Source: Phycisphaerae bacterium (GTDB lineage: Bacteria; Chloroflexota; Anaerolineae; 4572-78; J111). From it: DNA of 64,000 bases. Under the pieces are notes generated by a model that worked only from the letters and a program-made list of their open reading frames with translations, ran no database searches and was not told the DNA's origin. Location: contig JANQQF010000124.1 of assembly GCA_028285035.1 (NCBI GenBank), positions 1 to 64,000 of the forward strand, given 5' to 3'. This document shows positions 44,101-53,338 of this stretch, in pieces. A program made the translations under genes and the position numbers. How positions within the stretch are numbered: the first letter of the stretch is position 1; every line of letters begins with the position of its first letter.

Positions 44101-47100
44101 TCAATTCATAATTCAACCGCCCCCTTCTTACTGGGTGCTGATATGGGTTTAGGATACATTGATGAGTACTTTGATGGCTCGTTAGATGAGTGGCGAGTTT
44201 TTGCTCGGGCTTTGACTCATGGAGAAATTGCTGATTTTTCCAGTGAGGGCGCTCCCCCAGCTAGTGTGCCTCCCACCCCTCTTCCTCCGCCTCCCCCTCG
44301 AGTGCCTGTTGCTTGTAATCCCACCGGAGGGAGTGGTGGTTTGGCCCCTGGCAGTAATGTACTTACGACTGTAGGTGGGCTATCTACAAATGTTGTTGTT
44401 GGCGATGGATATGACGCCAACACACCAACCTATCTGGGTTTTTTCTTGCACGGAGATGGGGGGAATTACAGTCGATTTACAGATGCTAACAATGCAGTTA
44501 CGAAATGGGTTAATCAGGAAGATTGGATTTTGGTATCCCCTCAATCTCCAAATGGGTCAGAATGGTGGATAAACTTTAACGGCGATCATGTTCTGGCTTT
44601 CAGCCAAGTGCTGGATGAAATGTTTGCCAATTACAATGTCTGTCGTGATGTTGTGTTTGGTTCTAGTGGTTCAGGGGGATCTGAGTTCTTGACCTCACAA
44701 TTCTTCCCGCAAAAGGGTGGAGATTATCCGGCTCACACCGTATTAGGCTGTGGTGGTGGTCAAGCCTTGGGAGATAGCGCTACGCGTAAGGAGCTTGTTC
44801 TTCTAGGTCAAGATTTTGATGTGGTTAATCGATCCACTTTTAATTTTGTCTACGGGACAAATGACTACTTGTATGGATCAATACAAGGAAGTGTGGGACT
44901 TTACAATTATGGTGGGTTCCATGTAAATGAAGAGATATTGGATGGGGCAGGACATTGTAATGAGTGGACTGGGGCGGGGCTCCCTAGTTTGAGTGAACAA
45001 ATTGCCACGCATTGGGAAGAGACGATCGCTGATTTGGGGCTGGGTTCCCCGATGGCAGACTTTATTAGCACCTCTCCCGATGCCCTTGGTGAGCCAACCA
45101 CATTTGCAAATACTTCCTCAGGGTCTAACTTGGACTATACCTGGAGTTTTGGCGATGGCTCAAGTAGTACAGATACCAATCCCAGCCATACGTATGTAAC
45201 GACGGGAACATTTACCGTTGTATTAACGGCAACCAACCTGCTTGGTAGCGATACAACCTCGAGTCAGGTTTTTATCACCGATGCAGGACAGTCTGTTGTG
45301 TCCCAATTCTTCTTCTCATTTGAAAACCCCGGCCCTTATGCGATTGGCTCCACACCCAACGTTTATAACGAAGATATTGTAACCTTTGATGGGGGCGATT
45401 TTTCGATGTTGTTTGATGGCTCAGATGTAGGCGTGGTCGGAAATGTTGATGCGGTTCATATTGTTGACCCTGATACCCTTCTCTTCTCAGTACGTGCCGC
45501 GACATCTCTAGGGAACTTAGGAACGGTCGAAGATACAGATATTATTCAATTTGACGCCACCACATTTGGGGCGACGACAACTGGTGTGTTTTCTCTCTAT
45601 TTTGATGGCTCGGATGTCGGTCTCAGTATTAGCAATGATGATATTGATGCGATGGCTGTTTTGCCTGATGGCCGAATTGTCATTTCTACGGTTGGTACCC
45701 CATCTTTTGGGGGCGTCTCTGCCCGTGATGAAGACCTACTTGTCTTTACGCCAAGTAGTCTAGGGGACAATACGTCTGGCACGTGGGCGATGTATTTTGA
45801 TGGCTCGGATGTCGGGTTGAACACATCATCCACTGAGAATGTGAATGGAGTGACTGTCTCTGATGCTGGAGAAATTTACTTAAGTACAATTGGTGATTTT
45901 GCCGTTAGCGGTTTATCGGGTGGCCCTGAAGATGTCTTTGTCTGTAATCCGATTAGTTTAGGAGACACAACTGCTTGTACCTTTAGCTCGGCTCTGGCCT
46001 TTGATGGAAGTGAATGGGCTTTGACCGGAAATGAAATTGGGGGATTGAGCCTACAAGGGGCCGCCCCCTCAATGACCTCACCAACGGCCAACTTTACAAG
46101 CTCAACGCCCGATGATTTAGGAGAGATGACCACCTTTATCAATACCTCAAGTGGGACAGATAACACCTATCTCTGGGATTTTGGTGATGGCTCGGTCGCA
46201 AGCACTGCTATGAATCCAACCCATACTTATGGGATGACAGGGACGTTTACCGTGATTATGACAGCAACCAATAGTTTGGGGCACAATGCCATCGCAAAAA
46301 CAGTCACGATTAATCCGCCAACGGTTGTTGTTGATCCGATCAGTGATCTTGCGGTCTTCAATGATAGTCCGACAACGCTGGGGCAGGTGACGACATTCTC
46401 CTCAACCCTAACCACTGGTAACTTTGTGAATTATGAGTGGAATTTAGGGGATGGCACGATTATTCTCAACGATTCCCCCTTCCTATCCTATACCTATAAC
46501 ACCTTAGGCGAATTTACCACAATCGTAACGGCCTCAAACTGGATCAGCTCTGATGTCGCCACAACGATCGTGACTATTGATGATAATATTCCTGTGGTCA
46601 GTTTTGTTCATAATGCCCCACACCGTTTGGGGATGACAACCAGTTTTACCAATACCAGTAGCGGGACGAACCTGAGCTACGAGTGGAACTTTGGGGATGG
46701 TAGCCCGCTGAGTACAGCAGAAAATCCAACCCACACCTACCTAACATCGGACACGTTCACGGTCGTGATGACAGCCACCAATAGCCAAGGTTCGGACAGC
46801 CATAGCGACACGGTTACAATAACCACGCCAGCCCCAATCGAAGGGGTTGCGATCCAAGATAGTAGCCCGACGACTTTAGGCGATGTCACTCACTTGTTGG
46901 TTACGTTGACCGACGGTGAGGACGTAAGTTATGTTTGGAATTTGGGCGACGGTAGTGCTCAAGTTGAGGCCGATAGTGTGTTTAGTTACACCTACGGGGC
47001 AGTAGGTGAATACACTGTGGTTGCCACGGCGACAAATAGTGTCAGCAGCGAGGTTACTACCACCACCGTAACAATTATCGATGAAGTGCCCATCGCCCAC

Positions 47101-50100
47101 TTTAGCCACGATAGCCCAGTGAGATTGGGTGACCCAATTAATTTTGCCAACGGTTCAACAGGAACAAATTTGAGCTATGAGTGGGCCTTTGGCGATGGAT
47201 CATCGAGTGTAGATGTCAATCCGACTTACACATATGCTACGACCGGGACTTACACAGTTGTTCTGACGGCTGAAAATAGTGTTGGGATCAACCAATACAG
47301 TGATACGGTGACGGTGACTGACCCAGCCCAGCTTATCAGTGGATTAGCTGCCTTGAATGATGGACCAACGGTAGTTGGAGATGCCACGACATTATCGGCG
47401 ACCGTTGAGAGTGGATCAGACGTCAGTTATCTGTGGAGCTTTGGCAATGGTCAAAACGGGGTTGGAGCGTCAGTGATCCATACCTATACCGAACCGGGAC
47501 ATTTCACGGCAACCGTGTTAGCGAGCAGCGAGGTGGGGGTTGCGATGACCCAAACCATCGTCGTCATTGTAGATGAGCCGCCCGTTGCTAGGTTTCGTAG
47601 CAACTCATTCACTGAATTGGGGCAGCCAACCTCATTTGCCAATAATTCAACGGGAACCAATCTGGATTACACTTGGAACTTTGGGGATGGGGCGACAAGC
47701 AGTGAAGAAACGCCAAGCTATACCTATAGCTCAGCCGGAAACTATACTGTTCTGCTAACGGCAACCAACAGTAGTGGAGTTGCTGTTGCTACCCAAAATG
47801 TCATCATCTTTGCCCCGGCTAATCCTTTGTTGTATCTGACTTTTAGTAGTGGATCGGCGTACAATTTAGGGGCGGTGACTGTTCAAAATGAAGACATCGT
47901 GAGCTATGATGGGTCCGAATTTGCGATGGTTTTTGATGGCTCCGATGTTGGGGTGGTGCCGAGTGTGGATGCCTTCACGATTGTGGACGAAGATACCATT
48001 CTGATGTCATTTCGGTCAAACACAACTGTGGGTGGCCTGTCGGTAACCGATGCAGATATTGTCCAATTCGACGCCACAAGCTTGGGCGAGACAACCGCCG
48101 GGACATTTAGTCTGTACTTTGATGGCTCAGATGTCGATTTGACGAGCAGTGGTGAGGATATTGATGGCATTGATCTGCTGGATGATGGCCGATTGTTGAT
48201 CTCGACGACAGGTAATCCCAGCGTCAGTGGCTTGTCAGGCCTGAGGGATGAAGACATCCTGGTCTTCACCCCCAGCAGTCTAGGGATCCACACAGCCGGA
48301 ACGTGGGCGATGTACTTTGATGCTGGCGATGTTGGGCTGACGACATCGAATGAAGGGATTAACGGGCTGGCTTATACAGATGATGGAAATCTGTATTTGA
48401 GTACGGTTGGCAGCTTTGCCCTGATCGGCTTGAGTGGTGAGGATGAAGATGTATTTGCTTGTGAGCTAACAAGTACAGGTAACACCACCAACTGTACCTA
48501 TGATCCGGCTCTTATATTTGATGGCGATGCCTTTGGCTTGAGTGGGAATGAGCTTGATGGCTTGGATTACAGCGGCGCGCCGAGTGAGCCAGCTCCTATC
48601 GCAGGTTTTACCAGCACCAGCCCTGATGAAGTGGGCGAGGTGACCAACTTTACGAATACCACTACGGGGGCAAACGTTATCTATCAGTGGAGCTTTGGCG
48701 ATGGCGCAACCAGTACTGCCGTTAATCCCACTCACACCTATGTCGAAGCTGGTGATTACACAGTGGTGATGACCGCTACCAGCATCGGCGGGGTTGATAC
48801 AGCGAGTGCCATTGTCAGCATCACTACACCGCCCCCTCCGCCAGAACCGATCACTGGTTTGGCGGCGAGCAATAATGGGCCAACTGAATTAGGACAAAGC
48901 ACCTTGTTCAGTGCTGGTGTGATCAGTGGGACAGATGTCAGCTATTTGTGGAGCTTTGGGGACGGACAGAACGGTGTCGGGGCAAATGCGAGCCACACTT
49001 ATGCTCAAACGGGCTTTTATACGGCCACCGTGTTTGCTAGCAACGATGTCAGCAATGACACTGCCACCACTTGGGTAACGGTTGTTGATGAGCCACCCGT
49101 GGCAATTTTCAGTAGCAATGGCCCGACTCAATTGGGTGAGGCAACAAGGTTTACGAATAATTCAATCGGCTCCAACCTAAGCTATGTCTGGAGCTTTGGC
49201 GATGGTAGCACTAGCAATCTCGTCAACCCAACTCATACATATGCTGCCACAGGAACATTTACCGTTCTGATGACTGCCACCAACACGGCAGGCTCATCGG
49301 TGATGTCAGAGCAAGTTACGATTATCTCACCGCCTGTTCAAAATACACCAACCCTCTATCTAACTTTTAGCAGCGGGGCATCATACAATTTAGGTAATGT
49401 AACCTCGGGGCAAAATGAGGATATTGTGAGCTATGATGGCACGGACTTTGAAATGGTGTTTGATGGTTCCGATGTTGGCGTGGTGCCAAGTGTGGATGCC
49501 TTTAAAATTGTGGATGAAGACACTATTCTGATGTCCTTCCGATCCAGCACAACCGTCGGTGGTTTGACGGTAACCGATGCTGATATTGTGCAATTTGATG
49601 CCACAAGCCTAGGTGAGACAACCGCCGGAACCTTCAGCCTGTACTTTGATGGCTCGGATGTCGATTTGACGAGCAGTGGTGAGGATATTGATGGCATTGA
49701 TCTTTTGGATGATGGTCGATTGTTAATCTCGACAACGGGCAACCCCAGTGTCAGCGGCCTGTCGGGGTTGAGAGACGAGGACATCTTGGCCTTTACCCCG
49801 AGCAATCTCGGGGCAAACACAGCCGGAACCTGGACGATGTACTTTGATGCCGGCGATGTTGGCTTGACCACATCGAATGAAGGAATTAACGGGCTGGCTT
49901 ATACAGATGATGGAAATCTGTATTTGAGTACGGTTGGCAGCTTTGCCGTGACTGGCCTGAGTGGCGATGATGAGGATGTGTTTAGTTGTGAGTTGACCAA
50001 TGCGGGAGCCGCCACTACCTGTATCTATGACTCGAACCTGATATTTGATGGTGATGCCTTTGGCTTGAGCGGGAATGAGCTTGATGGCTTGGATTACAGC

Positions 50101-52698
50101 GGGTCAGGTGGTGGTAGCCCAACTGAACCAGCGCCAGTGGCAAGCTTTACCACGAGTAGCCCTGATATAGTGGGTGAAGTGATTAGCTTCTTCAATTCAA
50201 CCACGGGAACAAACGTCAGTTACGAGTGGAACTTTGGCAATGGGGCCACCAGTACCTTGGTTAATCCCGGTGTTAGTTATGCCGTTGCCGGAGATTACAC
50301 CGTAGTGATGACGGCCACCAACCGTGGCGGTAGTGATGTGGCCACGGCGATTGTGACAATTTTGGATGAAGCACCGCTAGCTGGCTTCATTAGTAGTAGC
50401 CCTGATAGCCTTGGGCAGGTGACCAGCTTCACCAATGACTCGCTTGGAATAGATCTGAGTTATGAATGGAGCTTTGGTGATGGGGCAACCAGTACGCTAC
50501 AGAATCCAACGCACACATACGCGGCTGAAGGAGTGTACACGGTGGTAATGACGGCGACTAACAGTGCTGGTTCGTCAACCGTATCCGGCCAAGTGGTGAT
50601 CACCTCACCACCCATTCAAAATACACCTTCTCTGTATTTGACCTTTGCCAATGGCGGATCATACAGCGTCGATGGGGTGGCTGGCGTGCAAAATGAAGAC
50701 ATCGTGAGCTATGATGGTACGGACTTTGAAATGGTTTTTGATGGCTCCGATGTTGGGGTGGTGCCGAGTGTGGACGCCTTTACGATTGTGGATGAAGACA
50801 CAATTCTGTTGTCCGTGCGAGCCGATACAACGTTGGGTGGTTTGGCCGTTGATGATGCCGATATTGTGCAATTTGATGCCACAAGTCTGGGTGATACGAC
50901 AGCCGGAACGTTCAGTATGTATTTCGATGGCTCGGATGTGGAGTTTGACACCAGCAGTGAGGATATCGATGGTTTTGAGCTATTGGATGATGGACGCCTG
51001 TTGATGTCTGTCACCGGTAATCCAAGTGTGACAGGATTATCCAGCTTGCGGGATGAGGACATCTTGGCCTTCACGCCGAGCAGTCTGGGGAGTAATACCG
51101 CCGGAACGTGGTCACTGTATCTTGAAGGCTCCGATGTTGATCTGACAGACTCAAATGAAGATGTGAACGGTTTGGCCTACACCACTGACGGCAATTTGTA
51201 TCTGAGTACGATCGGCGCGTTCGCAGTCAGTGGCGTGAATGGTGATGATGAAGATGTCTTTAGTTGTGAATTGACCAGTGAAGGGGCAAATACAGTCTGT
51301 ACATATGACTCATCCTTGACGTTCGATGGCGATGTCTTTGGCCTAAGTGGTAATGAAATTGATGGTTTGAGCTTGTTTGCCCCAAGTCCTGTTGCCACCT
51401 TGATTGAGCCTGCTCCGGTTGCTGGATTTTCCAGCAGTAGCCCAGATGACCTTGGTCAGGTGACTAGCTTCACCAACAGTACAACCGGAAGCAATGTCAG
51501 CTACGAGTGGAGCTTTGGGGACGGCGCGACCAGCATCGCTGAAAACCCAACGCATACCTATGTCAGTACCGGCACTTTCACGGTCGTCTTGACGGCAACC
51601 AACAGCGGAGGGAGTGATACGGCGAGTAAGCAGGTTATCATCGAAGCCCTTCCTCCAGTGGATGACCCCATCAGCGGATTGAGCATAGCAAGCAGTAGCC
51701 CAACCGAGATCGGGCAGACGACAGCGCTGAGTGTAACCGTAAGTGGTGGTACGAACATCACTTATGACTGGAATTTGGGAGATGGAACCGTGCTTCTGGA
51801 TGGTGGGATTAATGTAAGCCATACTTATGGGCAGACCGGAACGTTTACGGTGGTAGCAACGGCTACGAATGGTGTGGGTCGTGAAACAGCTAGCATCGTG
51901 GTTGAAGTGGTCGAAATACCTGCATCGCCCCCAGCGGATGCCCCAATCAGCGGATTGAATGTAGAAAGCAATAGCCCCACTGAGATTGGGCAGAAAACAG
52001 CGCTGAGTGTAACGGTAAGTGGCGGTACGAACATCACTTATGATTGGAATTTGGGTGATGGGACCGTGATTGCGAATGGTAGCATGAATGTGAGCCATAC
52101 TTATGGTCAGACCGGAACGTACACGGTGGTTGCCACGGCCACGAATAACCTGGGCACTGAAACAGCCAGCACCGTGGTTGAGGTGCCTGCGTCACCGCCT
52201 GCCGATGATCCCATCAGTGGATTGAGTATAGAAAGCAGTGGTCCCACTGAAATCGGCCAAACGACAGCTTTGAGTGTGACTGTGAGCGGTGGGACAAATA
52301 TCAGTTATGCCTGGAATTTGGGGGATGGAACTGTGCTTCTGGATGGTAGTGCCAATCTAAACCACACCTATGGCTTGACTGGTACTTATACGGTGATGGT
52401 GACAGCAACTAACGGCGTGGGAAGTGAAGTGAGTACCATAGATGTATCGGTTATCGTTCTGCCACCGGTTGCTAGCTTTAGCAGTTCTAGCCCTAACCTA
52501 TTAAATGGAGTAACCAGCCTTACGAACACCTCTACAGGGACAAACTTAATGTACAGTTGGGCATTTGGTGACGGTGAAACAAGCAGCGTCCAAAACCCCA
52601 CGCATACCTATAGTTTGACCGGAACCTACACGATTTTTCTGACTGTGACCAACAGCATTGGTCAGGACACAACTTCCTCACAAGTGGTAATTGAATAA
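41158..52698 (+). CDS. Giant secreted protein: DMFase-like, LamG, hydrolase-like, PKD and FDGSDV modules
   Basis: 3846 residues. A signal/anchor (about 12-37) is followed by a ~70-residue propeptide-like domain (to ~110). Residues ~145-575 resemble the large-subunit domain of N,N-dimethylformamidase (YNAYNRYGGQSLY, AGHSEYWSWPMRQAV near 340, FINLSGNTMWW). A concanavalin-like beta domain (~580-810) is followed by LamG (817-1028, GYWTLDE to DEWRVFARAL) and a Pro-rich linker. An alpha/beta-hydrolase-like domain (1055-1297) has FLHGDGGNYSRF and a GSSGSGG elbow at 1168-1174. The rest holds 18 PKD domains and four FDGSDV modules (1378-1637, 2221-2477, 2726-2990, 3152-3417). The last PKD is nearly the same as that of the first giant protein, including the SSQVVIE end. 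Actual enzyme activity is untested. Confidence 0.85.
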   Translation: MERPRKLVLRPNIFLRTIGAMVIVIIALIVSPQATLGQDEYKTQKYIISGVSDTSNREQITRTGVIIEATGDDWFQVEATIQDITELEKLGYTIEILPSSISELPANVTLSELGFKIYLPVITNSGADSSGVSINTVGTTVFVGGYTNQLSVDQGTDIDFHISTDQSTYNLTIWREGATRQLMKTVTGLSGVEHDCTDGYDDGCGWPVSYTLSVPTSWPSGIYTVDIPTSYGTQYIIFWVRENNPGSTSSMLFLSSVNTYNAYNRYGGQSLYNDDQGNRSHKVSFNRPFRFDGLGEFERWEKQFVTWGEGAGYTFEYGTTAELEFTPNLLDDYDVMIIAGHSEYWSWPMRQAVKDFVSNGGRFINLSGNTMWWQVRFEDNGRTMIGYKDHALDPASGAANVTDKTWDYPVFDAEAAITGAFWKDGGYYDHSSDYTFKHQDGYGGHWVYEANHWLFANTGLSNGSIIGRTNNLDTDMIGYESDGTPFNCATDGQTILSPMINTGTPDNYTILSIAPVSAGGRVGMTNMGIYTHPSGGAVFSGNTVGWANALSEDPALAQLAHNLINQFVAGNVPREPVRTTDSNYLFYDRFNCTNLYQNGVLNTYSGQEWYNGVPNLPYVYTSEWDYNNVEYTNACGVDGAGLKLTVDNQNNFNFITQLQPGWQDTNTLHSRVFINFSNLNMSNGEQFVLFNQVYDNRVSTNLDNQAQLEVRKESDQISIRFVDTPTSQATSWVNVPTNQFVLVETAIDQPNDTLSLWIDDVQYDVSVTLSGRPQLNRVDLTLEALDAGTSGYLCLDELVYDDLRVGTSVSTVDESLKGYWTLDEMSGQRQDSSGQGNHLADLTGVGSTSGPINNAATFDILNHEYLSIDDSSQTGLDITGSLTLMGWMKLNKPWLRQIMISKYDQIDDERSYEFFVSGKAFNFTVSPNGNYNNNFKLVVEPSTPIIADTWYHVAAVFDADAQTLSIYVDGTLIGTKAVSYNSIHNSTAPFLLGADMGLGYIDEYFDGSLDEWRVFARALTHGEIADFSSEGAPPASVPPTPLPPPPPRVPVACNPTGGSGGLAPGSNVLTTVGGLSTNVVVGDGYDANTPTYLGFFLHGDGGNYSRFTDANNAVTKWVNQEDWILVSPQSPNGSEWWINFNGDHVLAFSQVLDEMFANYNVCRDVVFGSSGSGGSEFLTSQFFPQKGGDYPAHTVLGCGGGQALGDSATRKELVLLGQDFDVVNRSTFNFVYGTNDYLYGSIQGSVGLYNYGGFHVNEEILDGAGHCNEWTGAGLPSLSEQIATHWEETIADLGLGSPMADFISTSPDALGEPTTFANTSSGSNLDYTWSFGDGSSSTDTNPSHTYVTTGTFTVVLTATNLLGSDTTSSQVFITDAGQSVVSQFFFSFENPGPYAIGSTPNVYNEDIVTFDGGDFSMLFDGSDVGVVGNVDAVHIVDPDTLLFSVRAATSLGNLGTVEDTDIIQFDATTFGATTTGVFSLYFDGSDVGLSISNDDIDAMAVLPDGRIVISTVGTPSFGGVSARDEDLLVFTPSSLGDNTSGTWAMYFDGSDVGLNTSSTENVNGVTVSDAGEIYLSTIGDFAVSGLSGGPEDVFVCNPISLGDTTACTFSSALAFDGSEWALTGNEIGGLSLQGAAPSMTSPTANFTSSTPDDLGEMTTFINTSSGTDNTYLWDFGDGSVASTAMNPTHTYGMTGTFTVIMTATNSLGHNAIAKTVTINPPTVVVDPISDLAVFNDSPTTLGQVTTFSSTLTTGNFVNYEWNLGDGTIILNDSPFLSYTYNTLGEFTTIVTASNWISSDVATTIVTIDDNIPVVSFVHNAPHRLGMTTSFTNTSSGTNLSYEWNFGDGSPLSTAENPTHTYLTSDTFTVVMTATNSQGSDSHSDTVTITTPAPIEGVAIQDSSPTTLGDVTHLLVTLTDGEDVSYVWNLGDGSAQVEADSVFSYTYGAVGEYTVVATATNSVSSEVTTTTVTIIDEVPIAHFSHDSPVRLGDPINFANGSTGTNLSYEWAFGDGSSSVDVNPTYTYATTGTYTVVLTAENSVGINQYSDTVTVTDPAQLISGLAALNDGPTVVGDATTLSATVESGSDVSYLWSFGNGQNGVGASVIHTYTEPGHFTATVLASSEVGVAMTQTIVVIVDEPPVARFRSNSFTELGQPTSFANNSTGTNLDYTWNFGDGATSSEETPSYTYSSAGNYTVLLTATNSSGVAVATQNVIIFAPANPLLYLTFSSGSAYNLGAVTVQNEDIVSYDGSEFAMVFDGSDVGVVPSVDAFTIVDEDTILMSFRSNTTVGGLSVTDADIVQFDATSLGETTAGTFSLYFDGSDVDLTSSGEDIDGIDLLDDGRLLISTTGNPSVSGLSGLRDEDILVFTPSSLGIHTAGTWAMYFDAGDVGLTTSNEGINGLAYTDDGNLYLSTVGSFALIGLSGEDEDVFACELTSTGNTTNCTYDPALIFDGDAFGLSGNELDGLDYSGAPSEPAPIAGFTSTSPDEVGEVTNFTNTTTGANVIYQWSFGDGATSTAVNPTHTYVEAGDYTVVMTATSIGGVDTASAIVSITTPPPPPEPITGLAASNNGPTELGQSTLFSAGVISGTDVSYLWSFGDGQNGVGANASHTYAQTGFYTATVFASNDVSNDTATTWVTVVDEPPVAIFSSNGPTQLGEATRFTNNSIGSNLSYVWSFGDGSTSNLVNPTHTYAATGTFTVLMTATNTAGSSVMSEQVTIISPPVQNTPTLYLTFSSGASYNLGNVTSGQNEDIVSYDGTDFEMVFDGSDVGVVPSVDAFKIVDEDTILMSFRSSTTVGGLTVTDADIVQFDATSLGETTAGTFSLYFDGSDVDLTSSGEDIDGIDLLDDGRLLISTTGNPSVSGLSGLRDEDILAFTPSNLGANTAGTWTMYFDAGDVGLTTSNEGINGLAYTDDGNLYLSTVGSFAVTGLSGDDEDVFSCELTNAGAATTCIYDSNLIFDGDAFGLSGNELDGLDYSGSGGGSPTEPAPVASFTTSSPDIVGEVISFFNSTTGTNVSYEWNFGNGATSTLVNPGVSYAVAGDYTVVMTATNRGGSDVATAIVTILDEAPLAGFISSSPDSLGQVTSFTNDSLGIDLSYEWSFGDGATSTLQNPTHTYAAEGVYTVVMTATNSAGSSTVSGQVVITSPPIQNTPSLYLTFANGGSYSVDGVAGVQNEDIVSYDGTDFEMVFDGSDVGVVPSVDAFTIVDEDTILLSVRADTTLGGLAVDDADIVQFDATSLGDTTAGTFSMYFDGSDVEFDTSSEDIDGFELLDDGRLLMSVTGNPSVTGLSSLRDEDILAFTPSSLGSNTAGTWSLYLEGSDVDLTDSNEDVNGLAYTTDGNLYLSTIGAFAVSGVNGDDEDVFSCELTSEGANTVCTYDSSLTFDGDVFGLSGNEIDGLSLFAPSPVATLIEPAPVAGFSSSSPDDLGQVTSFTNSTTGSNVSYEWSFGDGATSIAENPTHTYVSTGTFTVVLTATNSGGSDTASKQVIIEALPPVDDPISGLSIASSSPTEIGQTTALSVTVSGGTNITYDWNLGDGTVLLDGGINVSHTYGQTGTFTVVATATNGVGRETASIVVEVVEIPASPPADAPISGLNVESNSPTEIGQKTALSVTVSGGTNITYDWNLGDGTVIANGSMNVSHTYGQTGTYTVVATATNNLGTETASTVVEVPASPPADDPISGLSIESSGPTEIGQTTALSVTVSGGTNISYAWNLGDGTVLLDGSANLNHTYGLTGTYTVMVTATNGVGSEVSTIDVSVIVLPPVASFSSSSPNLLNGVTSLTNTSTGTNLMYSWAFGDGETSSVQNPTHTYSLTGTYTIFLTVTNSIGQDTTSSQVVIE
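45289..51408 (+). repeat. FDGSDV modules 1-4 of the second giant protein
   Basis: Modules at about 45289-46068, 47818-48588, 49333-50127 and 50612-51408. The second and third are close copies (e.g. SGEDIDGIDLLDDGRLLIST and SNEGINGLAYTDDGNLYLST in both), so recent internal duplication is likely. Module 1 is again the most diverged. Confidence 0.85.
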
Positions 52699-52720
52699 AC
52701 CTAAATCTTAGAAGTTCTTA

Positions 52721-52758
52721 AAAATAGGGCGTTGTAGGAGATAACAACGCCCTATTTT
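52721..52758 (+). terminator. Terminator of the second giant gene
   Basis: A 15-bp stem (AAAATAGGGCGTTGT and its complement) around an 8-base loop, with TTTT at the end. Flanking sequence (TAAACCTAAATCTTA before, AAATTCTTTAAGAAACTCGT after) matches that around 40783-40870, so the whole 3' end is a duplicated block. Confidence 0.9.
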
Positions 52759-53338
52759 AAATTCTTTAAGAAACTCGTCTCATTCTCAAACCTGATTCAA
52801 ACTTAACAATGTTATAATTATCTTTGCCAACCTGAAAAAATCTATAGTAATATAGAATATGGACCTAAACAAAGCAGTTTTGACAGAGATGATGCTGGGT
52901 AAGGTTGTCTCAGAAATCTTTTAATCTAAATCAGAGAAATCACTTTAAAAAATATAAGAATTTTTGTGAATATCTAAATAAATTCAATTTGAATTTTTAT
53001 TGAAATAAATATTGAAATAAATTTCATCTTTATTGTTATGGACCTGTGATATAATTTGTCCGGTCATTTTTAGGATATTCAAATCCTTCTTTAACTTTCA
53101 AACCACTAACTTCTTATTCCCTCAACACGCTAACACCATCTACGCACTTTATTAAAACTTTGTAGAAAATAAATTCGGGGCAAGATCAGCTTACAAATTT
53201 TTGAGCTGCAACCTTGACCCGTTTGCTGAGTATATTTCGGTAATACGATTATTAACGTATTTGACTTTATAACAAGTTGTCCACATATATTGATTTGACC
53301 ATTTTGATACCGCCATTTTTGTGAGGGGATTTATTACG
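52759..53338 (+). promoter_or_regulatory. Long AT-rich leader of the third giant gene
   Basis: Two promoter-like boxes: TTATAAT near 52813, the duplicate of the box before the second gene, and TATAAT at 53050-53055 in GTGATATAAT. Between them, ATTGAAATAAAT is directly repeated near 53000-53022. A partly paired segment (GGGCAAG near 53178 against CTTGACCC near 53213) may fold in the leader. GAGGGG lies 9-10 bases before the ATG at 53339. No gene found. Confidence 0.45.

Noticed and set aside
51343..52098. A 251-codon minus-strand frame rich in His/Thr/Ile at the end of the second giant gene
   Set aside because: Antisense of PKD repeats. The internal repetition mirrors the sense repeats.
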